Assembly: GCF_022848905.1 (NCBI RefSeq)
Contig: NZ_JAFIRA010000022.1
Coordinates: forward strand, 1 to 58,671
Length of the DNA: 58,671 nt
Origin: Thermostichus vulcanus str. 'Rupite'
Lineage (GTDB): Bacteria > Cyanobacteriota > Cyanobacteriia > Thermostichales > Thermostichaceae
Reading direction: 5' to 3'
Position 1 is the stretch's first letter. Every line of letters starts with the position of its first letter. The notes below the pieces were generated by a model that was given only the letters and a program-made list of their open reading frames with translations, did not search any database and was not told the DNA's origin. Shown here in pieces: positions 27,566 through 36,651 of this stretch. Both the position numbers and the translations under genes were made by a program.

Positions 27566-27608
27566 TTTCAAGTCGATTTCACATTTGATGCAAATGGGTT
27601 GTCAGGTT

Positions 27609-27647
27609 AGCATCTACCTCAATCTTTACCAACTTGAGGTAGATGCT
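27609..27647. terminator. Perfect 13-bp hairpin between convergent genes
   Basis: GCATCTACCTCAA at 27610-27622 pairs perfectly with TTGAGGTAGATGC at 27634-27646 across an 11-base loop, with one extra A-T pair outside. It lies between the stops of the binding-protein gene (plus) and leuS (minus), so it probably acts as a bidirectional terminator. T-runs are weak on both sides. Confidence 0.65.
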
Positions 27648-27658
27648 TTGCCAGATCA

Positions 27659-30265
27659 CTAAACCACAAAGTTGACCAATTTTTTGGGTACCACGATCAC
27701 CTTTTTGGGCATCGCTCCATCCAAGTATTTCTGGGCAACTTCTGATGTCAGAGCTAGCTTCTCCTGTTCCTCTTGGGTCACCTCTGAAGGGGCTTCAAAA
27801 CTGCCGCGCAATTTGCCATTCACCTGAATCACAATTGTGACCGTATCGGCGATCAAGGCCGCCGGATCGTAACTGGGCCAGGTTTGTTTGTGCACCGAGT
27901 CCGTACCGCCTAGCTGCTGCCACAATTCCTCGGCAATGTGAGGGGCAAAGGGGGCCATCAACAAAACGAGGGTGCGGATCCCGTCGGCATACACCGGTGA
28001 GTCCAAAATGGTTGCCTCATTGAGGGCATTGCTCAGCTTCATCAGCTCAGAAATGGCGGTGTTGAACTGATAGCCCTCCTCAATATCCTCACTAATTTCT
28101 TTGATGGCGGTGTGTACGGCGCGGCGTAGATCTTTTTCCAGTTTGTTTAGGGTGGTGGGGGTAATCTCAGCTTGGAGCAAATCCCGGAAGTTGGGCTGTT
28201 CCACAAAGTCATGAACGATTCGCCAGACGCGGTTGAGAAAGCGAAACTGACCCTCCACATCTGCATCATCCCATTCCAAATCTTTCTCGGGCGGAGCCTT
28301 GAATAGGATGAACATGCGGGCGGTATCGGCGCCGTAGTGGGCCAGCACATCCTCGGGATCCACCCCATTGCCCTTGGATTTGGACATGGTGGCGTAGATG
28401 ACTTCCAAGGGTTCACCCGTTTCCGGATCCCTGGGATCCTCGGGATCCTTCACCAGGGCAGCAGGGATCCATTTGTCTTTGCCCCCCTTGTTGGGGTTGA
28501 AATAGGTGAGGCCCTGCACCATGCCCTGGGTGAGCAGGCGGGAGAAGGGCTCATCAAAATCCAGCAGCCCCCGATCCCGCAACACTTTGGTGAAAAAGCG
28601 GGAGTAGAGCAAGTGCAAGATGGCGTGTTCAATGCCGCCCACATATTGATCGACGGGCAGCCAGCCATTCACCTGGTCCTTGCGGAAGATGGCCTGGTCA
28701 TTGCGGGCATCACTGAAGCGGAGGAAATACCAGGAGGAGCAAATGAAGGTATCCATCGTGTCGGTTTCCCGGCGGGCATCCCCACCACAGGTGGGGCACT
28801 TCACTTTGACCCACTCCTCCATCTGGGCCAAGGGGGATCCACCGCGACCGCTCAACTCGACATCTTCCGGCAAAAGCACTGGCAGATCCTCCTCTGGCAC
28901 GGGTACAATGCCGCACTCCGGGCAGTGAATCACCGGGATCGGGCAACCCCAGTAGCGTTGCCGTGAGATTAGCCAGTCCCGCAGGCGGTAGTTGATCTGC
29001 TTTTCTCCTAGACCCTGCTCCTCCAACCAAGCAATGGCTTTTTCCACGCTTTGGCCGGGGCCTTTCCCGGCAGGGATCCCGTTGAGAGGGCCGGAGTGGA
29101 TCATCACCCCTTCCCCCGGCCAGGCGGTTTCCAAATCCTCGGCTGAGGTCAGCGAACCATCCGGCGGCTGCACCACCAGCTTGATGGGGATACCAAATTT
29201 GCGGGCAAAGTCGAAGTCCCGTTGGTCGTGGGCGGGGACAGCCATGATTGCGCCGGTGCCATAGCCCATCAACACATAGTCCGCAATCCAGATGGGGATC
29301 CGCTCTTGGTTGACCGGATTGATGGCATAGGATCCCGTCCACACCCCGGTTTTTTCCCGGTCTTCGGCGGTGCGATCGATCTCACTTCTGGCGGCAGCTT
29401 GAGCTTGGTAGGCTTGGACAGCCGCGGCTTGCTCGGGGGTCGTGAGGCTCTCCACCAGGGGATGCTCCGGCGACAACACCATGAAGGTGGCCCCCCAAAG
29501 GGTGTCGGGCCGGGTGGTGAAAACGGGCAGCTCGTCCCCTGCTTCGGTTTTGAAAATCACCTTGGCTCCAACGGACTGGCCGATCCAGTTCTCCTGCATG
29601 GTGCGCACCCGCTCCGGCCAGCCGGAGAGCTTCTCTAAGTCGGCCAAGAGCTGATCGGCGTAGTCGGTGATTTTGAAAAACCATTGCTTCAACATCCGCT
29701 TTTCCACCAGAGCCCCGGAACGCCAGGAGCGGCCCTCGGCGTCCACTTGCTCGTTGGCCAGCACGGTTTGATCAACAGGATCCCAGTTCACCGCTGCTTC
29801 TTTTTGGTAGGCCAGACCGGCGGCCAAAAATTGCAAGAAGATCCACTGCGTCCACTTGTAATAGTCGGGGGAGCAACTGGTGACTTCGCGCTCCCAGTCA
29901 TAGGAGAGGCCGAGGCGCTGCAACTGATCCCGCATCTGGGCAATATTCTCGTAGGTCCACTTAGCGGGCGGGATCCCGCGGTCGATGGCGGCATTTTCGG
30001 CGGGCAGCCCAAAGGCATCCCACCCCATCGGGTGCAACACCGCATAGCCCTGCATCCGTTTGTGGCGGGCGATCACATCGGTGATGGAATAGTTGCGCAC
30101 ATGCCCCATGTGCAACTTGCCGCTGGGGTAAGGGAACATCGACAGGGCATAGAATTTGCGCATCCCCTCTTGCAGCTCTGGGGTGCGATCCAGACCCGTT
30201 TCACGCCAATAGGCTTGCCACTTGCTTTCAATGGCTTGGGGGTTGTATCGCGCGTCCACTTTCAA
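27659..30265 (-). CDS. leuS: Leucyl-tRNA synthetase
   Basis: Class I synthetase charging tRNA-Leu, 868 residues, the normal bacterial length. Visible features are HMGHVRNYS (HIGH motif, 52-55), an editing CP1 domain with the threonine-rich [21 protein letters not shown] region, a zinc-binding-like segment (CPTCGG), SSWYFLRF, and SKSKGN in [15 protein letters not shown] (626-). The KMSKS loop has Thr626 where Lys is usual. The C-terminal domain ends in [15 protein letters not shown]. The ATG at 30265 fits the conserved N-terminus [17 protein letters not shown]. Confidence 0.97.
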   Translation of the reverse strand: MKVDARYNPQAIESKWQAYWRETGLDRTPELQEGMRKFYALSMFPYPSGKLHMGHVRNYSITDVIARHKRMQGYAVLHPMGWDAFGLPAENAAIDRGIPPAKWTYENIAQMRDQLQRLGLSYDWEREVTSCSPDYYKWTQWIFLQFLAAGLAYQKEAAVNWDPVDQTVLANEQVDAEGRSWRSGALVEKRMLKQWFFKITDYADQLLADLEKLSGWPERVRTMQENWIGQSVGAKVIFKTEAGDELPVFTTRPDTLWGATFMVLSPEHPLVESLTTPEQAAAVQAYQAQAAARSEIDRTAEDREKTGVWTGSYAINPVNQERIPIWIADYVLMGYGTGAIMAVPAHDQRDFDFARKFGIPIKLVVQPPDGSLTSAEDLETAWPGEGVMIHSGPLNGIPAGKGPGQSVEKAIAWLEEQGLGEKQINYRLRDWLISRQRYWGCPIPVIHCPECGIVPVPEEDLPVLLPEDVELSGRGGSPLAQMEEWVKVKCPTCGGDARRETDTMDTFICSSWYFLRFSDARNDQAIFRKDQVNGWLPVDQYVGGIEHAILHLLYSRFFTKVLRDRGLLDFDEPFSRLLTQGMVQGLTYFNPNKGGKDKWIPAALVKDPEDPRDPETGEPLEVIYATMSKSKGNGVDPEDVLAHYGADTARMFILFKAPPEKDLEWDDADVEGQFRFLNRVWRIVHDFVEQPNFRDLLQAEITPTTLNKLEKDLRRAVHTAIKEISEDIEEGYQFNTAISELMKLSNALNEATILDSPVYADGIRTLVLLMAPFAPHIAEELWQQLGGTDSVHKQTWPSYDPAALIADTVTIVIQVNGKLRGSFEAPSEVTQEEQEKLALTSEVAQKYLDGAMPKKVIVVPKKLVNFVV

Positions 30266-30403
30266 TACTCCTGTGGAAAAAGGCTCTCCGGATCCCTACT
30301 GCAGGGGATAGAAGCATTGTAACGGTTGCACCCGGCCCTTGCGGGGATTCTCAGGCTCACCTCAATGCCCATCCAGCTTCCCCATGGACAAGAGCTTTAA
30401 GCC

Positions 30404-30431
30404 CAAAAAACTCCCCCAAAATGAGGGAGCT
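30404..30431 (-). terminator. Rho-independent terminator downstream of petH
   Basis: On the minus strand CTCCC pairs with GGGAG across an AT-rich loop and is followed by six T residues. It lies about 75 bp after the petH stop. Confidence 0.7.
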
Positions 30432-30503
30432 AAGGCACAACATTAAGGGTTAACAATCAAAGGAGGATCCCTGAGTCAAGATCAAGCAAGATCAACAGGT
30501 CTA

Positions 30504-31394
30504 TTAATAAGTCTCCTCGTGCCATCTATCCGCTCTCTTCAGCTCCTTCTGGAACTTGCTCCAGTCCTGCCCGGCTTGTTCTGCCAGAGGGGCCATGAAG
30601 CTATTGATACCGTCTTCCATGCCCTTGAGGCCACAGATGTAGGTGTAGGTATTGGGCTTTTGCAGCATCTCCCACAGCTCCGACCCATATTCCGCCATGC
30701 GGTTCTGCACGTACATCTTTTTGCCATCGGCGGTTTGCTGCTCGCGGCTAATGGCGTAATCCACCCGGAAGCGATCCCCATATTGAGCTTTCCAGGCTTC
30801 TAGATCCCCTTGGTAGAGCAGAGTGGAGCTGGTGGGTACCCCGAAGAACAACCAAATGTTGCCCTGGTAGTTGGGATCCTCCTCAAACAGGTGCTTGATA
30901 AAGGCGCGGAAAGGGGCAATACCTGTACCAGTGGCGATCAGGATTAGGTTGGCAGTCTCATCTTCGGGCAACAGGAACGTTTTCCCGGAAGGCCCTGTGA
31001 TCATTACTTCGTCGCCCGCTTTCAGATCGGTGAGGAAGCCAGAACAGACGCCAACTCCGGGTTCCCCGGTGTCTTTGTCCACATGCTCGGCCCGCTTTAC
31101 ACTCAGAGAAACGGTGCGCCCTTGGCCATCATCCCCAAATCGGGTGGAGGCAATCGAGTAGAGGCGAGGCTTGTGGGGTTTGCCTTTGGCATCTTCGCCA
31201 GGGGGGATAATGCCAACGCTTTGGCCTTCGAGATACTTGTATCTGGGATCCGGCAAGCTCAGCACGATATGTTTGGTCAAGCCGGGTGCCCCTTCGCCCA
31301 CGATGGAGTAGGTCTCCACACATTGGCCGATCATGGGCGCGTTGGGACGGTACAGATTGACAACAATCTCTTGCTTTTCTGCGCTAGCAACCAT
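30504..31394 (-). CDS. petH: Ferredoxin-NADP+ reductase, short form without CpcD domain
   Basis: FNR transfers electrons from photosystem-I-reduced ferredoxin to NADP+. The 296-residue product is a complete two-domain plant-type FNR. It has FAD-binding RLYSIAST (77-84) with GVCSGFL, NADP-binding ATGTGIAPFRAFIKHLF and CGLKGMEDGI, and the C-terminal Tyr296 in WHEETY that stacks on the flavin. It begins MVASAEKQEIVVNLYRPNAP, directly at the FNR core. The phycobilisome-linker (CpcD) domain found at the N-terminus of most cyanobacterial PetH proteins is absent. No CpcD-like sequence is seen in any frame upstream to 31650. Confidence 0.96.
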   Translation of the reverse strand: MVASAEKQEIVVNLYRPNAPMIGQCVETYSIVGEGAPGLTKHIVLSLPDPRYKYLEGQSVGIIPPGEDAKGKPHKPRLYSIASTRFGDDGQGRTVSLSVKRAEHVDKDTGEPGVGVCSGFLTDLKAGDEVMITGPSGKTFLLPEDETANLILIATGTGIAPFRAFIKHLFEEDPNYQGNIWLFFGVPTSSTLLYQGDLEAWKAQYGDRFRVDYAISREQQTADGKKMYVQNRMAEYGSELWEMLQKPNTYTYICGLKGMEDGINSFMAPLAEQAGQDWSKFQKELKRADRWHEETY

Positions 31395-31734
31395 AACTGC
31401 GATCTTCTCCTGGCTTTGGGAGGAAATTCCATAGCAAACACCTTAGCAGCCTCTTTGCCGCAACGGATCTGAAAGAGGCCAGCACGAACGAGGCTAGGAC
31501 AGCCGCCATCTGTCGATCCTGAGAGGGAGAATCCTGAAGAAAGCCCTCTTGACCCAATCCGCCAGCAGAAAATATGCATTTTTTGTTAAATTATTCCTTA
31601 GGGCAGTTCCCCCTCTGGCCCGCAAGTGGGTTGTGGTGTAACGGCTTGGTTTGGTATCATGCAGAACCGTAACAGAGCGTAACTTTTTTGGCGATTCTTC
31701 TCATTTTTGCCCTGCCCATCCCCAAGGAGTTCTC

Positions 31735-32742
31735 ATGGCAAGCAGTCCTGATCGCGTTGTGATGATTGGTGTCGCCGGAGATTCTGGCTGCGGTAAATCG
31801 ACGTTTTTGCGTCGGCTGGGGGATTTGTTCGGTCGGGACCTGATTACGACAATCTGTCTAGACGACTACCACTCCTTGGATCGCTATCAGCGCAAAGAGA
31901 AGGGTATTACGGCACTGGATCCCCGCGCCAACAACTTCGACCTGATGTACGAGCAGGCTAAGGCCCTGAAAAATGGCCAAAGCGTGATGAAGCCGATTTA
32001 CAACCACGAGACCGGCCTGATTGACCCGCCGGAGTTGGTGGAGCCGAATCACATCATCGTGCTGGAAGGTTTGCACCCTCTGTACGATGAGCGGGTACGG
32101 GAGCTGCTGGACTTCAAGGTGTATTTGGATTTGGCCCCTGAAATTAAAGTGGCCTGGAAAGTGCAACGGGATATGGCGGAACGGGGCCACACCTACGAGG
32201 ATGTGTTGCGCTCGATTGAGGCGCGTCGTCCCGATTTTGAAGCTTATATCGATGTGCAGAAGCAGTATGCCGATGTGGTGATCGAAGTTTTGCCAACTAA
32301 GCTGCTGCCGGAGCTAGATCCAGAGCACAAGGTATTGCGGGTACGGCTGATCCAACGGGAAGGGGTGAACTACTTTGACCATGCCTATTTGTTTGACGAA
32401 GGCTCTACGATCGACTGGATCCCTTGCGGCAAGAAGCTGACCTGCTCTTATCCTGGCATTCGACTCCACTACGGTCCTTCTAGCTATTTCGACCATCCCG
32501 TTTCGATTTTGGAGATCGACGGTACCTTCGACAAACTGGAGGAAGTGGTCTACATCGAGAATCATTTGAGTAATCTTTCTACCCACTACTACGGTGAGCT
32601 GACGGAGCTGCTGCGCAAACACCCGGAATATCCGGGATCCCGTAATGGCTCTGGATTGATTCAGGTGTTGGTGGGTCTGAAGCTGCGCTCGGTCTATGAG
32701 AAAATTCGGGCGGAAGAGAAAGAGCTGGCGGTGGCTTCCTAG
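31735..32742 (+). CDS. prk: Phosphoribulokinase
   Basis: Calvin-cycle enzyme that phosphorylates ribulose-5-phosphate to ribulose-1,5-bisphosphate. The 335-residue product has the P-loop GDSGCGKST (15-23), ICLDDYHSLDRYQRKEKG, ALDPRANNFDLMYEQ and LEGLHPLYDERVRELLDF, all typical of the cyanobacterial/plant type. AAGGAG lies 6 bases before the ATG at 31735, which decides the start over the in-frame codon at 31651. The promoter must lie in the 340-bp spacer shared with the divergent petH. GTATCAT near 31654 could be a -10 element. A second carbon-metabolism gene, pgl, follows on the same strand. Confidence 0.97.
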   Translation: MASSPDRVVMIGVAGDSGCGKSTFLRRLGDLFGRDLITTICLDDYHSLDRYQRKEKGITALDPRANNFDLMYEQAKALKNGQSVMKPIYNHETGLIDPPELVEPNHIIVLEGLHPLYDERVRELLDFKVYLDLAPEIKVAWKVQRDMAERGHTYEDVLRSIEARRPDFEAYIDVQKQYADVVIEVLPTKLLPELDPEHKVLRVRLIQREGVNYFDHAYLFDEGSTIDWIPCGKKLTCSYPGIRLHYGPSSYFDHPVSILEIDGTFDKLEEVVYIENHLSNLSTHYYGELTELLRKHPEYPGSRNGSGLIQVLVGLKLRSVYEKIRAEEKELAVAS

Positions 32743-32858
32743 TTCTCATTCCTCTCTCCTCCCAGGGACTTCTACAGGTACATTGGTGCGGGTCGGTGGG
32801 TTGTCCCCCAAAAAGTCTGGAGGGTCACTGGCGGGGATCCACGACAAGGGGTTGGGCT

Positions 32859-33602
32859 ATGCAGGGGTTCCAGTTGGAGATCTTCCCAGAGGGATCCGCG
32901 TTTATTCAGCGAGCCATCCAGATCTGGCAGCAGCTCGCGGCCACAGCGATCCAAGAGCGGGGTCGTTTTATGGTGGCCTTGGCGGGAGGAAGCACCCCCA
33001 AGAAGCTGTATGCCGCCTTGGCGGAAACCGACGGGATCCCTTGGCAGAACATTTGGCTGATTTGGGGGGATGAGCGCTACGTTCCCCCGGATCACCCGGA
33101 TAGCAATTACCGCATGGTGCGGCAGGCCCTGTTGGAACGGGTGGGGATCCCGGCAGAGCAAGTGTTGCCTATGCCCACTCAGGCGGGGGATCCGGCCCAG
33201 GATGCCAGCCAGTACGAGGCTCAACTCAAGCAGGTATTCCGTCAGGAATCCAGCGGAGATTGGCCGCAGCTGGACTTGGTTCTGCTAGGCATTGGGGAAG
33301 ATGGCCATACGGCCTCATTGTTTCCGGGCACAGAGGCTCTCCAGGTGCAGGATCGCTGGGTCACGGTGGGTCAAAAAGATGGGGAGCCGCGTTTGACCTT
33401 GACCTACCCTGTTCTCAACCAAGCGACACAGGTGGTGTTTTTGGTCACGGGAGCCAACAAAGCCCCGATCTTGAAAGAGGTGCTAACCACCGAGGCTCAT
33501 TTGCCCTGCCAGGGCGTGAATCCTAGAGGACGCTTGCTGTGGTTGTTGGATGCGGCGGCAGCGGCCCAACTGCCCCTGCAAATGGCTTTGAGGAAGGCTT
33601 GA
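32859..33602 (+). CDS. pgl: 6-phosphogluconolactonase
   Basis: Second enzyme of the oxidative pentose phosphate pathway; hydrolyses 6-phosphogluconolactone. The product of 247 residues shows the SugE/NagB-like fold with LAGGSTPKKLYAALAE, IWGDERYVPPDHPDSNYRMVR and LLGIGEDGHTASLFPGT, the conserved family motifs. The ATG at 32859 (MQGFQLEIFPEG) was chosen over 32796 because it fits the family N-terminus. It lies 116 bp after prk on the same strand, so co-transcription of a Calvin-cycle and an OPP gene is possible but not shown. Confidence 0.94.
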   Translation: MQGFQLEIFPEGSAFIQRAIQIWQQLAATAIQERGRFMVALAGGSTPKKLYAALAETDGIPWQNIWLIWGDERYVPPDHPDSNYRMVRQALLERVGIPAEQVLPMPTQAGDPAQDASQYEAQLKQVFRQESSGDWPQLDLVLLGIGEDGHTASLFPGTEALQVQDRWVTVGQKDGEPRLTLTYPVLNQATQVVFLVTGANKAPILKEVLTTEAHLPCQGVNPRGRLLWLLDAAAAAQLPLQMALRKA

Positions 33603-33663
33603 GAGGACAACCAACTCGGCTTGTTTATCCCATCGACTGGAATCTGGCTGACTTCGGGAGGGG

Positions 33664-33834
33664 CTAGCTCTTTGGAATGGAGCCAGATGAGGAAGAAGGG
33701 GATTTCTCTTGAGGGGCTTGTTCTTTATCCACCAGGGGTTTGGCCGAGTAAAGGGTAAATGATTTTACGGAAGAAAGGGATCCCGCCCCAGCTTTTTGGA
33801 TGAGTCGGGATCCAATCATGCACAACTGACACAT
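33664..33834 (-). CDS. Candidate 56-residue small protein
   Basis: A frame of 56 codons starts 10 bp after the stop of the methyltransferase gene on the same strand, preceded by AAAGG at 7 bases. The product begins MCQLCMIGSRLIQKAG, with a CxxC pair, and ends in a Ser/Pro-rich tail (EKSPSSSSGSIPKS). It is not recognised. It may be a small operon partner or a chance frame; codon use is compatible with the neighbourhood, but conservation has not been tested. Confidence 0.3.
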   Translation of the reverse strand: MCQLCMIGSRLIQKAGAGSLSSVKSFTLYSAKPLVDKEQAPQEKSPSSSSGSIPKS

Positions 33835-33844
33835 GGCTAGACCT

Positions 33845-34924
33845 TTAGTTTTTCCGAATCACATAGTAATCATTCATGATGTCGTGGGGCAATTCATGGA
33901 GAATGACCGAAGTGAACCCTGCCTCCTGTAAAAGTTGCTTGGCCTGTTCCCGTCCCCACATGGTTCCTAAGCCTACTCCTCCTGCTGCCAAAGACACTGA
34001 CATGCAGTGCATACAGGAAATGGTGTAGAGAAAAGGCGCAAGCGGGTGCTCCATATTGCCATCCACCTGAGTGGTAGCTCGGATGTCTTGCATCAGATAA
34101 ACTCCATCGGGGCGAAGCGCGCGGTAGATCCTTTTCAGAACTTGATCGGGTCTTGCTTGATCATGAACAGCATCAAAAGTGGTGATGAAGTCATAGGACT
34201 CTGGCTCATCGAACTGAGTGGTGTCCTGGACCTCATAACGAACGTTGGTGGCATTCACGCGTTCGGCCTCAGCATTGGCAAACTCAATTGCATCCGAGTT
34301 TAAGTCGTAGCCCCTAAAACGGCTGTTGGGGTAAAGACGAGCCATTTTCAGTAGGGCTTTGCCACGTCCACATCCCACATCCAATACATCAATACCCTGT
34401 TGCAGAGCTGTTTGAACCTCCGGAATCAGAGGCAAAATATGCTCTTCAAGAGCTTCTACAATATTCAGATTGCTATCTTCGGCCATAACCTGATGAAAGC
34501 GGCCATATTCTGAGTAGTTAACACCCCCTCCTTGATGGAAACAAGTGATGATCTTCTCCTCAACTGAGGCTAGGACAGGAATATATTGGGCATAGGTTGC
34601 AAAGTTAGCAGCTCCAGCAGCACGAGTGAGAAAAGCGGCATGTTCTGGGGGTAGCAAATAGGTGCGATCCAAGCTGTCATACTCGACAACTCGGGCGGTT
34701 ACCAACGCATTCAACCATTCTCGGACATAGCGTTCCTGCAAGTTGGCGGCATCTGCGATCTGTTGGCTAGAGGATTTGGGCAGGGATCCCATAATGTCGA
34801 ATAGCTGCGTCTGATGGCCAACCGACATCATTAAAATCAAAGCTGCATGATTGAGTGCGGTGAGAGCATGTTCTGCAAAAGCGTCTGCTTTCTCTTGGGC
34901 AAAAGCAACTTGAGTATCGGACAT
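33845..34924 (-). CDS. SAM-dependent methyltransferase with N-terminal winged-helix domain
   Basis: A 359-residue protein has an N-terminal dimerisation/winged-helix region (about 15-100; LNHAALILMMSVGHQTQLFDIM, SSQQIADAANLQERYVREWLNALV). The C-terminal half is a Rossmann methyltransferase (motif I DVLDVGCGRGKALLKMA near 190, acidic loop FRGYDLNSDAI, FDAVHDQARPDQVLKRIYRALRPDG). This layout resembles Rv2258c-like and O-methyltransferase-type small-molecule enzymes. The substrate is unknown. AGGAG 7 bases before the ATG at 34924 decides the start. It is divergent from a TetR regulator with palindromic sites between them, suggesting control by that regulator. Confidence 0.85.
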   Translation of the reverse strand: MSDTQVAFAQEKADAFAEHALTALNHAALILMMSVGHQTQLFDIMGSLPKSSSQQIADAANLQERYVREWLNALVTARVVEYDSLDRTYLLPPEHAAFLTRAAGAANFATYAQYIPVLASVEEKIITCFHQGGGVNYSEYGRFHQVMAEDSNLNIVEALEEHILPLIPEVQTALQQGIDVLDVGCGRGKALLKMARLYPNSRFRGYDLNSDAIEFANAEAERVNATNVRYEVQDTTQFDEPESYDFITTFDAVHDQARPDQVLKRIYRALRPDGVYLMQDIRATTQVDGNMEHPLAPFLYTISCMHCMSVSLAAGGVGLGTMWGREQAKQLLQEAGFTSVILHELPHDIMNDYYVIRKN

Positions 34925-35120
34925 GTTGACTCTCCTATTGGGATGAATTGGGACAGGATGCGGTGAACCTTGATGGCTATGAAGCACATCGAGTTTCCGC
35001 AAAAGTAGGAAGTTTCCTGAGGACGTCGGTAGCACGTAAACCCATAGTGATGCACGTCAGAACGGCCATTGAGGGCAGGGATCCTGTTGCACAGGGCTAG
35101 GGGGTGAGTGGAAAGTTGTT

Positions 35121-35140
35121 TATACCAACTGGTTTGTATA
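35121..35140. promoter_or_regulatory. Candidate TetR operator 1
   Basis: TATACCAACTGGTTTGTATA is a 20-bp inverted repeat with 8 of 10 pairs symmetric. It lies about 200 bp upstream of the methyltransferase start and 335 bp upstream of the TetR start. The size fits a TetR dimer site. Confidence 0.5.
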
Positions 35141-35266
35141 GTATCTGGGATCCTCTCGTCAGATCAAGGCTTTTGGATAAAGAAATGTAAATCGCGTCCA
35201 TTAGCTCCTCTGTGGAAGGGTTTTTTGGGCTGTAGTTGCCTTCTCCGGCAGAAGACCCATCTTGAA

Positions 35267-35290
35267 CAGACTAGATGGTTTGTATGGTAG
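35267..35290. promoter_or_regulatory. Candidate TetR operator 2
   Basis: The segment includes CAGACTAGATGGTTTGTATG and repeats the half-site TGGTTTGTAT of operator 1. Its inverted half (ACAGACT) is less well preserved. Spacing to operator 1 is about 150 bp. Confidence 0.4.
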
Positions 35291-35473
35291 AGTGGGACTG
35301 AGGGGATCCCGATCGGGTTTGGGAGTGCTCCTGCGACCTGAATGGGCGGGTTATGGTTTCTGCCCGAATCCGACCGACACCCCAAGCTCTGAATTGCAGG
35401 TGTGAGGTTGTCAATCAGCAGCTGACTTTTCAAAAACTATTGATTGGCGAACTCAAAAGCGAGAAATTGACCG

Positions 35474-36097
35474 ATGGCAAAAAATGGCGCTCAAACCAAA
35501 ACCACCATTTTGGATGCAGCTCATCAGTTGGTACTGGGGTATGGGCTGGCTGGCACTTCCATTGATATGGTTTTGGAAAAAGCTGGGATCACCAAAGGAG
35601 CTTTTTTTTATCACTTCAAGAGTAAGATCGAACTAGCGAAAGCTTTAGTAGATCGCTACGCCAATCAGGATGCCGCACATTTGGATAGTCAGCTGGAGCG
35701 GGCAGAAAAGCTCAGCCGGGATCCCTTGGAACAGGTACTGATTTTGGTGGGACTGTTTATCGAAGAAGCTGAGCAGATTTCTGAGCCAGGGGCAGGATGT
35801 CTGTATGCCTCTTATGTCTATGAGTTTGAGGGGTTGGATGCTGAAATCCGTACCCTTTCTGCTCATGCGCTGCTGCGTTGGCGAGACAAATTGGGTCGAA
35901 AATTTGAGGAGGTGATGGCGCTTTATCCACCTCGGCTACCCGTCAGTGCTCAAGATCTGGCGGATGCATTGGTGTCTGTTTTTGAGGGATCCTTTATTAT
36001 GATCCGGGTTTTGCAGGAACCTCAGCAAATGAAGCAGCAACTCACCCATTATCGCAATTATATTGAGTTGTTGTTTCGTCCCACCCTGGCCTCGTAG
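35474..36097 (+). CDS. TetR/AcrR-family transcriptional regulator
   Basis: The 207-residue product has a standard N-terminal TetR helix-turn-helix (ILDAAHQLVLGYGLAGTSID, then EKAGITKGAFFYHFKSKIEL) and an all-helical C-terminal ligand domain. The region around GAGCLYASYVYEFEG holds a Cys that is frequent in quinone/electrophile-responsive members of this type. That is a suggestion only. Its divergent neighbour is a methyltransferase, and the shared spacer holds two similar inverted repeats; repression of both genes is the simplest model. Confidence 0.92.
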   Translation: MAKNGAQTKTTILDAAHQLVLGYGLAGTSIDMVLEKAGITKGAFFYHFKSKIELAKALVDRYANQDAAHLDSQLERAEKLSRDPLEQVLILVGLFIEEAEQISEPGAGCLYASYVYEFEGLDAEIRTLSAHALLRWRDKLGRKFEEVMALYPPRLPVSAQDLADALVSVFEGSFIMIRVLQEPQQMKQQLTHYRNYIELLFRPTLAS

Positions 36098-36153
36098 TGG
36101 ATTTGAAAAAACCTTTCCCCACCTGAGGGTCAAATAGGATCAATAGGATCAAT

Positions 36154-36651
36154 ATGAACATTCCCTCTCTGAACAAAGAGACGATTGATGCCATTCTCAG
36201 CGGCGAGTTGCCTGATGACACTGTCAATGCCCTAGTGCTGCAATCCCTGGGCTTTCGGTATGACAAAGCCCACCAAACCTGGGATCCCTCGGAGGCTGAT
36301 CCTGCTTGGCAAGGGGAAGGGATCCCGCACGTTATCAAGAACCGCCCCGACAGCGTGAAACTGACCCGTTCCATCGCCCCGGAAAACAAGCAACTGCTCA
36401 AGGAGGTGTTAGGCTTTGCGGGCTACAAAATTCATGAGCTTACCCCTCAAAAGACACGCCGTGCCACGGCTGCGAACTGGCTGCTGGGGGTGTTATTGGC
36501 TCAAGGTGAGACTTCCCAATCTGATTTTATGGGTTGTGAGGGGCAGTTACAGGGAACTGTAGAGAAAGACCTAGACATGAAAAGGGATCACCAACAAGGG
36601 AAGCAATGCCAACCCGAACCAGGCCCATCCCCCCATTCTCAAGCTGGGTGA
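36154..36651 (+). CDS. Conserved-looking hypothetical protein with run-on tail
   Basis: A 165-codon gene starts 56 bp after the tetR stop, with ATG in MNIPSLNKETIDAILSGELP. Residues about 1-115 look like a compact alpha/beta protein with charged, ordered composition (SIAPENKQLLKEVLGFAGYKI, RRATAANWLLGVLLAQGE). The last ~45 residues are low-quality (Gln/Pro-rich) and the final 81 bases are antisense to the M56 peptidase gene. The natural C-terminus may therefore have been near residue 118, lost by a frameshift or stop mutation. Function not recognised. The short tandem AATAGGATC repeat before the ATG contributes nothing obvious. Confidence 0.55.
   Translation: MNIPSLNKETIDAILSGELPDDTVNALVLQSLGFRYDKAHQTWDPSEADPAWQGEGIPHVIKNRPDSVKLTRSIAPENKQLLKEVLGFAGYKIHELTPQKTRRATAANWLLGVLLAQGETSQSDFMGCEGQLQGTVEKDLDMKRDHQQGKQCQPEPGPSPHSQAG

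Larger units (their letters stand above)
34925..35473. promoter_or_regulatory. Divergent regulatory region of the methyltransferase and TetR genes
   Basis: A 549-bp spacer without a credible gene. It contains two copies of a site with the core TGGTTTGTAT, listed separately. No other conserved structure was recognised. Confidence 0.5.

Noticed and set aside
28337-30322. Several plus-strand frames opposite leuS
   Set aside because: Typical GC-rich antisense frames of a long synthetase gene; no domain content.
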